Both the position numbers and the translations under genes were made by a program. A DNA stretch of 64,000 nucleotides from Chloroflexota bacterium (GTDB lineage: Bacteria; Chloroflexota; Dormibacteria; Dormibacterales; Dormibacteraceae), in assembly GCA_005882135.1 (NCBI GenBank), contig VBDR01000030.1, positions 52,052 through 116,051 on the forward strand, read 5' to 3'. The notes beneath the pieces are model-generated. The model was not told the DNA's origin. It was given only the letters and a program-made list of their open reading frames with translations, and searched no databases. Positions 51,300-57,449 of the stretch are shown in pieces; the first letter of the stretch is position 1; every line of letters begins with the position of its first letter.

Positions 51300-52513
51300 G
51301 CCCCGCAGATCTTGCACTGATACTCGAGCTTTCCATCGTCTTTCCGCCCGGTCGACTTCCAGACGAGTCCAGATCGCTTGATCACACTACACACGCATGG
51401 CTTGGACCCGGTGTGGGTGGAATCGGGCTTTTTGGACATTGTCTGCACCTCCACTGGTTTAGTGTTGGATCGCGCCGCAGCGATCCTCGCGACGATGTAT
51501 TCAGCGTCTCTACCTGCCCCGTCGATGAGCGCCGAATTGTGCCCGTACATGAAGGGCAGGCCCATGAAGTAAAGGCCACGCTCCGCCAGCACAACGCCTC
51601 GCCGATGGGCTGGTAGGTGGCCGCCAGTTGTTGATGGCAGTTGGATCCAGCTGAAGTCGTGCTTGAATCCGGTACACCAGACCACGGTTCCGACGTCGAG
51701 GACGCGACCGTCTTCCAGGCGCGGCTTGCCACCCTCGACGCCGGCTACTCGCGGAGCGCGGGTAACCCCAGCCGCGATCAGGTCCTTTTCACGGATGCGG
51801 ACAAGCGGAGTGCCCTTGCGGCCAAGCTGGCGACCGAGCCTTCGGCCGATTTGCGTATCTACAGTCAGCAAGCGCGTGGCCAGCCACCATGTGGGGCGCG
51901 AATAAAAGCTGGCGGAGACGGTGCCCGTCGGTCGGCCGGATAGCCAGACCCTATGGAATTGAACGCTGTCCAGCGCAATCTCCGCCCCCGAGTTGCCGGC
52001 GCCGACGACCAACACATCGCCTTCGGCGAGTTGTGATGGTTGGCGATAGGCGGAGGAATGCAGCTGCTTGATGTCTTTGTCGAGCTGGACAGCGAACGCG
52101 GGCAAGTTCGGGTCTGGGTAACCTCCGGTGGCCACCACCACCTGGTTCGCGTTGAGCCGCAGGGCACCGGCGCAAAGTTCGTATCCCTGCTCAAGGCGCC
52201 TCAGCGAATCGACGCGAATTCCGAGTCGAATCGGGACTTCGAAACGCTGAGCGTAGCTCTCCAGGTACGCAGCCATCTCGTCTTTGGTCGGCAGCGCCGA
52301 CGCTCGAGCCGGAAAAGGCATGCCAGGAAGCGCGTCCAGCCGGGCTGGGGTGAACAGGCGCAGTGAGTCCCAGCGCCTCCGCCAGGCGTCGCCGACCCGT
52401 TCATGGGCATCAACGATGGTGAAGTCAATGCCTCGCCTTGAAAGGTGGTAGCCGGTTGCCAGGCCGGCCTGGCCTCCTCCGACGACCACGACTTCGAAAT
52501 GACCTGAACGCAT
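51278..52513 (-). CDS. Flavin-containing monooxygenase fused to a zinc-ribbon tail
   Basis: A 411-residue protein. Residues 1-350 are an FAD/NADPH-dependent monooxygenase (CzcO/FMO-like): FEVVVVGGGQAGLATGYHL at 7-25, second nucleotide motif VLVVGAGNSGAEIAL at about 168-182, and VVWCTGFKHDFSWI. From MSKKPDST (about 359) a 53-residue zinc-ribbon follows with CVC...CKICG. The tail has its own ATG (51439) with GGAGG upstream, so it may also be made alone. The gene is divergent from SnoaL and shares two GGGAAACCCC motifs with it. Confidence 0.88.
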   Translation of the reverse strand: MRSGHFEVVVVGGGQAGLATGYHLSRRGIDFTIVDAHERVGDAWRRRWDSLRLFTPARLDALPGMPFPARASALPTKDEMAAYLESYAQRFEVPIRLGIRVDSLRRLEQGYELCAGALRLNANQVVVATGGYPDPNLPAFAVQLDKDIKQLHSSAYRQPSQLAEGDVLVVGAGNSGAEIALDSVQFHRVWLSGRPTGTVSASFYSRPTWWLATRLLTVDTQIGRRLGRQLGRKGTPLVRIREKDLIAAGVTRAPRVAGVEGGKPRLEDGRVLDVGTVVWCTGFKHDFSWIQLPSTTGGHLPAHRRGVVLAERGLYFMGLPFMYGHNSALIDGAGRDAEYIVARIAAARSNTKPVEVQTMSKKPDSTHTGSKPCVCSVIKRSGLVWKSTGRKDDGKLEYQCKICGATAWRPA

Positions 52514-52554
52514 CTCTGGCTGTGCGCGTCAGCCTACCGCCGCTGGGCTGGATT

Positions 52555-52574
52555 TGAATCGGGGAAACCCCCAT
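52555..52574 (+). promoter_or_regulatory. GGGAAACCCC motif, site 2
   Basis: TGAATCGGGGAAACCCCCAT, 42 nt from the monooxygenase start, in the divergent gap with the SnoaL gene. Confidence 0.6.
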
Positions 52575-52614
52575 ACATGGCATTGAAGGGGTCGGCGATT
52601 CCGAGTCGCAAGAA

Positions 52615-52634
52615 CGAGGGGTTTCCCTGATTCG
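52615..52634 (-). promoter_or_regulatory. GGGAAACCCC motif, site 3 (inverted)
   Basis: On the minus strand CGAATCAGGGAAACCCCTCG, 53 nt before the SnoaL start and facing site 2. The first 18 nt are identical to site 1. Confidence 0.6.
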
Positions 52635-52686
52635 TGGAATTGCTGCAGCCACCACGATGTCTACGAAAACTCCAAGGAGGACAGCG

Positions 52687-53124
52687 ATGCGAGACATGAC
52701 GGACCGTGTAAGACGACTGAACTCAGCGGTGAACGCTCACGACCTTAATCCGATTGGCGACATGTATGCCAACGATGCCGAGCTGAAGTGGCCAGGTCTG
52801 CCGGCGATGAAGGGACGTCAGGCAGTGGTCGAGTTTTACGCCCAGATGTTCGGCGCCTTCCCAGACCTCCACGTGACGCTCGAACGCATAGCCGAGCAGG
52901 ACGGCGTCGTTGCCGCCGAATATGAGGCAGGCGCGACCAACAGCGGACCGCTGCCAATGCCCGGCGGGCAGTTCCTACCGCCAACGCAAAGGCGGATCGC
53001 AGTTCACGCGACCAGCGTCGGGACCGTCGATCACGAAGGCCGGATCAAAGTCCAGCATGAGTACTTTGATCAACTCGATGTGCTGACTCAGCTCGGCATC
53101 CTGGCTGTACCCACTGCGCGTTGA
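52687..53124 (+). CDS. SnoaL-like polyketide cyclase/NTF2-fold protein
   Basis: A 145-residue protein of the ester-cyclase/SnoaL-like group: DRVRRLNSAVNAHDLNPIGDMYANDAELKWPGLPAMKGRQAVVEFYAQMFGAFPDLHVTLERIAEQ, ending VQHEYFDQLDVLTQLGI. It is the intact paralogue of the frameshifted gene at 47160. ATG 52687 follows AAGGAGGACAGC. Relatives bind small hydrophobic molecules; with the adjacent monooxygenase it may act on the same compound. Confidence 0.85.
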   Translation: MRDMTDRVRRLNSAVNAHDLNPIGDMYANDAELKWPGLPAMKGRQAVVEFYAQMFGAFPDLHVTLERIAEQDGVVAAEYEAGATNSGPLPMPGGQFLPPTQRRIAVHATSVGTVDHEGRIKVQHEYFDQLDVLTQLGILAVPTAR

Positions 53125-53220
53125 CGGAGCAGAGGGGACTTGGCGATGAGTCGGTTTACTGCTCTCTTCGTCCCTGGATGGGTCCACGACACCGTCATCG
53201 TCGGGATTGAGGACAGATAA

Positions 53221-53382
53221 ATGAGCGAAAACTATCGGTTCTACAAGCTGAAGATGGCCGAGCTGCGCGCCTGCCTAGCGGGTTCGGCCGAACTGCGCCG
53301 CCAGATGAAGGAGCTTCTCGCCGCTGTTGCGCGATGCGAGGCGATGTGGACGCTCGAAGACCGCATCGAGAAGAATCGTTGA
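53221..53382 (+). CDS. Possible small helical protein
   Basis: A 53-residue frame (MSENYRFYKLKMAELRACLAGSAELRRQMKELLAAVARCEAMWTLEDRIEKNR), strongly helical and charged. Its ATG directly follows the stop of a 24-codon frame that begins at 53147. Below the ORF-track limit. No family recognised; it sits in a decaying region. Confidence 0.35.
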   Translation: MSENYRFYKLKMAELRACLAGSAELRRQMKELLAAVARCEAMWTLEDRIEKNR

Positions 53383-53428
53383 GCGAGCTGCTGCCGGCTG
53401 AGAAGATCCGGTCTGCAGCTGCGGTGTC

Positions 53429-53659
53429 CCGCACACGTTCTGGAACCCGACCGATCAGCCTGCCAGGCTGCTGGAAATCATCTGCAAGGCGGGCTTTGAG
53501 AATTATTTCGTCGAGATTTCCGAGCTATTCGCGACAGGCGCCAAGCCGGGCGGTACGGAGCACGAGGCGATCGCGGCCCGGTACAACGAGAGTCACTTCA
53601 TGGACTGGGTGCCTGAGCTCAAAGCGCGGTATGGGTTGAAACTTCTGGGCGAGTTCTAA
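53429..53659 (+). pseudogene. C-terminal fragment of a cupin-domain protein
   Basis: PHTFWNPTDQPARLLEIICKAGFENYFVEISELFATG...HFMDWVPELKARYGLKLLGEF is the typical end of a cupin protein (the HTFWN strand carries the last metal ligand). The N-terminal half is absent and no start codon exists in frame. The 53383-53768 gap otherwise holds only the att-like repeat at 53706. Confidence 0.75.
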
Positions 53660-53705
53660 TCGGGTTCATGAGCCACAAACGGCGAAGGGCGAGTCGGTCC
53701 AAAAA

Positions 53706-53733
53706 GTTCGAATAGCGTCCCGCTTTGTGCTAC
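53706..53733 (+). repeat. Att-like direct repeat, left copy
   Basis: GTTCGAATAGCGTCCCG followed by CTTTGTGCTAC. The copy at 57350 matches with one indel and one substitution. Both resemble a tRNA T-loop and 3' acceptor. Confidence 0.65.
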
Positions 53734-53750
53734 TTCATCTGATGCGCGGC

Positions 53751-53768
53751 GTGATAGCATCACGCATC
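53751..53768 (+). promoter_or_regulatory. Promoter/operator of antitoxin pair 1
   Basis: GTGAT-AGC-ATCAC (53751-53763) is a perfect 5-3-5 inverted repeat and overlaps the -10 TAGCAT (53755-53760), which is 8 nt before the ATG. Confidence 0.6.
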
Positions 53769-54008
53769 ATGCGAACCACGATCGACCTCGATCCGACGGT
53801 CGTGAAAGAGCTCAAGCGGCGCAGCCGGGGCGCCGGCAAGAGCATGGGCCAACTGGCCTCAGAGCTGCTGGCGACGTCGCTCCGAGAGCAGGGGAGCCGT
53901 CAGAAGCATCCCGCCGTGTTGGAGTGGATCGCGAAGGATCTCGGCCGGCCGCTGGTTGACCTAGAAGACAAGGAAGCGGTTAGGGCGGCGCTAGACGGGC
54001 CTCGATGA
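53769..54008 (+). CDS. Antitoxin, ribbon-helix-helix type (VapB-like), pair 1
   Basis: A 79-residue protein: MRTTIDLDPTVVKELKRRSRGAGKSMGQLASELLATSL is an Arc/CopG-type ribbon-helix-helix, and the rest is the toxin-neutralising tail. It should bind the inverted repeat over its own -10 box. The stop overlaps the toxin ATG (ATGA). First of five such pairs here. Confidence 0.88.
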   Translation: MRTTIDLDPTVVKELKRRSRGAGKSMGQLASELLATSLREQGSRQKHPAVLEWIAKDLGRPLVDLEDKEAVRAALDGPR

Positions 54009-54469
54009 GCGCCACCATCGACGCGAACATCCTCGTCTATGCGAGCAATCAGGCCGACCCGGTCCACGCGCAGGCCGGACGGCTGCTTCAGGTCCTGGCC
54101 GCCGGCCCGGACCTTCTATACCTGTTCTGGCCCGTCGTAGTGGGATATCTACGCATCGTTAGCCACTCGGCGATTCTTTCGAGGCCGCTAAGCCCTCGTG
54201 ACGCTGCTGGCAACGTCGAATCTCTACTTAGCCGGGGACACGTCCGCGCGCTGGGCGAGGGGGAGGGATTCTGGGAATTGTTCCGAGCTACGAGCCGCGA
54301 TCAGGCGCGCGGCAACGACGTCCCGGACGCACACCTTGTGACTCTGATGAGGCAGCATGGTGTGCGGCGAATCTACAGCCGGGACGCCGGGCTACGCCGG
54401 TTTGCTGACATCGAAGTCGTCGATCCCTTCGCGTCTGCACCGGGCGGCGGACGTCGGTCTCGCGCTTAG
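54005..54469 (+). CDS. PIN-domain ribonuclease toxin (VapC-like), pair 1
   Basis: A 154-residue PIN-fold toxin. Acidic residues are seen in IDANILVYASN (Asp), the middle DLLYLFWPVVVGYLRIV region, ARGNDVPDAHLVTL (Asp) and IYSRDAGLRRF (Asp). Of the type common in VapBC pairs where the toxin ends with RRF. Expected to cut RNA when antitoxin is lost. Overlaps the antitoxin by 4 nt. Confidence 0.88.
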   Translation: MSATIDANILVYASNQADPVHAQAGRLLQVLAAGPDLLYLFWPVVVGYLRIVSHSAILSRPLSPRDAAGNVESLLSRGHVRALGEGEGFWELFRATSRDQARGNDVPDAHLVTLMRQHGVRRIYSRDAGLRRFADIEVVDPFASAPGGGRRSRA

Positions 54470-54615
54470 GTCGGGCTATTTCCGCACGATTAGGTCGGCG
54501 GCGCCATTGTTGCGCCGCGCCAGCGTCGGCTTTGGTGTCGTGGGCGTGGCTCTGACCTACAAGCGCACCAAGCGCCGAAAGGCTCGGTTTGACGCGGCAT
54601 ATATCTAGGCTTACG

Positions 54616-54635
54616 GGCAGGATATACTGCCTGAG
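54616..54635 (+). promoter_or_regulatory. Promoter/operator of antitoxin pair 2
   Basis: GGCAG-GATATA-CTGCC is a perfect inverted repeat (54616-54631). It encloses the -10 TATACT (54623-54628), which is 7 nt before the ATG. Confidence 0.65.
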
Positions 54636-54830
54636 ATGAGCAAGAGGTTGGTTGACATCGATGATCGCCTGCTGGCCGCTGCCCGGGCCGAACTCGGAAC
54701 CGACACCATCAAGGCGACCGTGAATGAAGCCTTGCGGCGGGCGGCGCGGGCCCGAGCGCAGGAGATCCGCAAGGCGCTGGACGGGCTCGCGGAGAGGTCG
54801 TTCTCAGATCGCGGCGAAGCTTGGCGCTGA
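54636..54830 (+). CDS. VapB-type antitoxin, pair 2
   Basis: A 64-residue antitoxin: MSKRLVDIDDRLLAAARAELGTDTIKATVNEALRRAARARAQEIRKALDGLAER follows the VapB pattern common in mycobacteria-like VapBC (DIDDELL...T..T..EALR). The gap 54470-54635 before it holds no gene that I can support. Confidence 0.88.
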   Translation: MSKRLVDIDDRLLAAARAELGTDTIKATVNEALRRAARARAQEIRKALDGLAERSFSDRGEAWR

Positions 54831-55234
54831 CGCATCTCGCTGACACCAGTGTTCTGACTCGCGTTCGCCATGCCGACATCTACGGAAGGCTCGCGAATCT
54901 GCTTGAGGCGGCGGCGCTGGCGCGCGCCGACATCTCGGATCTCGAGTTGGGCTTTACGGCCCGCAACGCTCGCGAGTGGGACAAGATTCAGCACGACCTA
55001 CGGCCGTTTTCCGTCCTCGAAACCTCGCCGGCGCACGTGCATAGGGCGCTTCGGGTGCAGCGTGCCCTCGCGGAAAACGGACTCCGCGGACGGAAGGTGC
55101 CGGATCTCCTTGTCGCAGCAGCAGCTGAAGAAGGAGGATTGGTGCTACTCCACTACGACACCGACTTCGACCTGATCGCCAAGGTGACGCATCAGCCTTG
55201 CGAATGGATCGTGCCCCGCGGGAGCATCGATTAG
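54821..55234 (+). CDS. PIN-domain toxin (VapC), pair 2
   Basis: A 137-residue VapC. Catalytic acids: LADTSVLTR (Asp), ISDLELGF (Glu), GRKVPDLLVAAAAEE (Asp) and HYDTDFDLIAKVT (Asp). The usual start (M..LxDTS) is replaced by TTG 54821, which overlaps the antitoxin by 10 nt; a CTG at 54827 would give the common 4-nt overlap. Confidence 0.9.
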   Translation: MALTHLADTSVLTRVRHADIYGRLANLLEAAALARADISDLELGFTARNAREWDKIQHDLRPFSVLETSPAHVHRALRVQRALAENGLRGRKVPDLLVAAAAEEGGLVLLHYDTDFDLIAKVTHQPCEWIVPRGSID

Positions 55235-55285
55235 CTCTAGAGGTCGACCTCCTCGAACCGGCATCGGAGAATCGGTGTAGGACTT

Positions 55286-55313
55286 GTCGCCCGAATCCCG
55301 CCGGTGCTACCAC
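55286..55313 (+). repeat. Scattered copy of the tRNA-Glu 3' end (att-like)
   Basis: TGTCGCCCGAATCCCGCCGG-TGCTACCA; one substitution from the tRNA-Glu end, and it shares the upstream TGTCGCCC with the copy at 46456. It lies in the gap 55235-55353, which holds nothing else. Confidence 0.75.
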
Positions 55314-55353
55314 TATCGCCATCATAGAATGTGATAGTAAAGTGCCGATATAA

Positions 55354-55839
55354 TCATTCGGGCGGAGGACCGACGATCTCAATCCCGAACCGGTGAGCCA
55401 CCTCCGCCAGCCGCTGCTGGTCGACGGGCGCGCGGGGCGGGATTGTAAGCTCAGCCGCGGGCTCGCCCGCCGCGGCCACGAAGTCAGCGAAGGTCGACGG
55501 AAAGGAAAAAGTGAGTGCGCGCGCCCCATCTTCACCGACCTCGAAGGTGTGCACGACACCCCGAGGCGCGAAGACCCATGTCCGTTCCACAGCCACAATG
55601 ACGCGCTTGCCGCAGTAGAAGGTCATCGAGCCCTCGAGCACGTACCAGGCCTCGTCCTCCTCGACATGGATGTGACGCGGGACGGCGTAGTCGGGCGGCA
55701 TGGTCTGATCGAGCATGGCGAACCGCCCCTCGGTCTCGGCGCCGCCGGCCTTGCGTTGAAGGAGCGCGCCGACAAACCAGTAAGCCTGTCCCTCCCCGTC
55801 GGCGAGGGAGTAAATACGATCGGCGGTTCTGGTCTGCAT
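55354..55839 (-). CDS. Cupin-domain protein
   Basis: A 161-residue single cupin. Motif 1 is PRHIHVEEDEAWYVLEGSMTFYCG (His, His, Glu ligands, about residues 54-77) and motif 2 is PRGVVHTFEVG (His, about 101). Such proteins are small dioxygenases, isomerases or binding proteins. It follows the TetR gene by 5 nt on the same strand, so it is probably the regulated target. Confidence 0.88.
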   Translation of the reverse strand: MQTRTADRIYSLADGEGQAYWFVGALLQRKAGGAETEGRFAMLDQTMPPDYAVPRHIHVEEDEAWYVLEGSMTFYCGKRVIVAVERTWVFAPRGVVHTFEVGEDGARALTFSFPSTFADFVAAAGEPAAELTIPPRAPVDQQRLAEVAHRFGIEIVGPPPE

Positions 55840-55844
55840 GGTGT

Positions 55845-56462
55845 CTACCTCCCTGGCCGCTCGACCACGCGCAAGGCGAGGTCGCTGATAATCGCGGGCG
55901 CGTCGCGCCCCGGAACCCCGGCGTCGACCAACGACTTCCAGAATGGGAAATCGAGCAGGGCCTTCAGCGCGGCTCGGCGCTTCCGTCCGATTCCAGCCCC
56001 GAGCGCTGCACTAATGAGCGCGTCGAGCGCGCGATCTTGCATCCGCGCCGCGACGGCGAGGGCCGGCACGCTGCGGGCCTCCCGCCTGCACGCATCAAGC
56101 CACTCCTCCCCGCGCTCGTAGCACCGGCAGGATTCGACGATGACCTTTTCGAGCTTCTCAGTCGGATTTGCCATTCCGGAGAACAAGGACGCCAGCTCAC
56201 CCGCAGCCGGCAGGCGGGCACCGGCGGCAAAGGCGGCCTGGGCGCAGGCTGGAATGAGGTCGTCCAGCGTCGGGAAGTGCCGATAGACCGTGGCCGTGGA
56301 CACATGCGATGCCACGCCAATCTCGGCCCAGCTGGTTTGAGTGATGCCCTGCCGGCCGTGGAGCCGAACGGCAGCATCGATGATGCGCTCGCGCGTGCCA
56401 CTGATCAGCTCGGCCCGCCGCGCCATCCGGTAGCGACGAGTGGCTATTTGGTGCGAAACCAT
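55845..56462 (-). CDS. TetR-family transcriptional regulator
   Basis: A 205-residue repressor. The helix-turn-helix is RERIIDAAVRLHGRQGITQTSWAEIGVASHVSTATVYRHFPTLDDLIPAC (about residues 23-72), and the ligand domain follows. The ATG at 56462 is chosen because a perfect TATAAT lies 9 nt upstream. It forms an operon with the cupin gene and probably represses itself and the cupin. Confidence 0.9.
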   Translation of the reverse strand: MVSHQIATRRYRMARRAELISGTRERIIDAAVRLHGRQGITQTSWAEIGVASHVSTATVYRHFPTLDDLIPACAQAAFAAGARLPAAGELASLFSGMANPTEKLEKVIVESCRCYERGEEWLDACRREARSVPALAVAARMQDRALDALISAALGAGIGRKRRAALKALLDFPFWKSLVDAGVPGRDAPAIISDLALRVVERPGR

Positions 56463-56471
56463 TTCTCGCGA

Positions 56472-56477
56472 ATTATA
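56472..56477 (-). promoter_or_regulatory. -10 box (TATAAT) of the TetR-cupin operon
   Basis: Perfect TATAAT on the minus strand, 9 nt before the ATG at 56462. Confidence 0.55.
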
Positions 56478-56553
56478 TAGCGGCGCCACGTAGCGCCATC
56501 GATCTCTCTCTCGATCATTGGCTCTCTAGCCTCGAGTCGCGTTCGGACTACTC

Positions 56554-56586
56554 CTACAACACTGACCCGACATGTTGTAGTAGCGT
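56554..56586 (+). promoter_or_regulatory. Promoter/operator of antitoxin pair 3
   Basis: CTACAACA (56554-56561), 11 nt, TGTTGTAG (56573-56580) is a perfect 8-bp inverted repeat. It abuts TAGCGT (56581-56586), a weak -10 8 nt before the GTG at 56595. Confidence 0.55.
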
Positions 56587-56594
56587 GTCTTTTC

Positions 56595-56900
56595 GTGACG
56601 AAGAAGGTCGCGGACGAGATTGACGTACTCGCAGCTGCATCGATCGCTGGTCGGTCGGCGGAGACGGTGCGCCGCTGGGTATGGTCTGGCCGCCTGCGGG
56701 CGCACAAGCGCGGAAACAAGCTCTTGATCGATCGTTCGGATCTCGAGCGTCTCCTCAAGTCGAGCGCCGCGCGGAAGAGCCTGACGCTGGCGGAATGGCT
56801 CGAGTCTCTGGAGCGCTCGGCTCTGAAATCCGGAGCCAAAGCCCGATCGGCCGCCGATCTCGTCCTCGCCGATCGTCGCGCGAGGTCCGACGAGCTGTAG
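56595..56900 (+). CDS. Excisionase-type DNA-binding antitoxin, pair 3
   Basis: A 101-residue protein with a MerR/excisionase-like winged helix: LAAASIAGRSAETVRRWVWSGRLRAHKRGNKLLIDRSDLERLL (about residues 12-54), then a helical tail. Placed 4 nt before a PIN toxin gene it is best read as the antitoxin of the pair, an arrangement known for some VapBC systems. Confidence 0.8.
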   Translation: MTKKVADEIDVLAAASIAGRSAETVRRWVWSGRLRAHKRGNKLLIDRSDLERLLKSSAARKSLTLAEWLESLERSALKSGAKARSAADLVLADRRARSDEL

Positions 56901-56904
56901 TTCG

Positions 56905-57324
56905 ATGCCCGTACTGGATGCCAGTGTCGTCATCGACTGCATCGCGCCTGACGTCTCTCTTTCGTCTCGTGCCGTCCGCACCCTGGCGCGACTGGCGGCC
57001 GAAGGAGCTGAGCTGGTTGCGCCTGCCTTGCTCGTCCAGGAATGTGCAAACGCACTGCTGACGGGCATCCGGAAGGGTCGATGGTCTGGGGCTGCCGGCG
57101 ACCAGGCCTATGGGTTCCTCGTCGGCCTACCTCTGAAGCTCACCGACGACGCGCGCCACGTCGACCGCGCCTGGGAGCTGTCGCGGCGATTTGACAATCA
57201 CCCGATCTACGGCATGCTTTACGTCGCGGTCGCCGAGGCCGCCGGCATCGACCTGATCACTGCAGACGAAACTCTTCGGTCGCGCCTGCGGCATTTGGCG
57301 TGGATCAAGGCTCCCGATCCCTGA
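56905..57324 (+). CDS. PIN-domain toxin (VapC-like), pair 3
   Basis: A 139-residue PIN protein: MPVLDASVVIDCIAPD (Asp), LLVQECANAL (Glu), NHPIYGMLYVAVAEAAGIDLITADETLRSRL (Asp). The usual Asp before the third helix is replaced by Tyr (HPIYGMLYVA), which is common in one VapC subgroup. Starts 4 nt after the antitoxin stop. Confidence 0.85.
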   Translation: MPVLDASVVIDCIAPDVSLSSRAVRTLARLAAEGAELVAPALLVQECANALLTGIRKGRWSGAAGDQAYGFLVGLPLKLTDDARHVDRAWELSRRFDNHPIYGMLYVAVAEAAGIDLITADETLRSRLRHLAWIKAPDP

Positions 57325-57349
57325 GGCACAGTAGAAGGTCGTCCAGGCG

Positions 57350-57377
57350 GTTCGAATAGCGTCCCGTTTGGGCTACC
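57350..57377 (+). repeat. Att-like direct repeat, right copy
   Basis: GTTCGAATAGCGTCCCG then TTTGGGCTACC; pairs with 53706-53733 and delimits 3.6 kb holding three toxin-antitoxin pairs and the TetR-cupin operon. Confidence 0.65.
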
Positions 57378-57449
57378 GCTTTTGGTGCCCTTGTCCTCCG
57401 CAGGTGACGTGCCGCGAGAAAGGAAATTGTGTGGAGTTACACTCCGGCC

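Noticed and set aside
51005-51616. 203-aa plus-strand ORF across the LuxR remnant and monooxygenase 3' end
   Set aside because: Only a short part corresponds to the LuxR remnant; the rest is antisense to the monooxygenase.
54357-54608. 83-aa ORF downstream of toxin 1
   Set aside because: It starts inside the toxin gene in another frame and has no recognisable fold or ribosome site.
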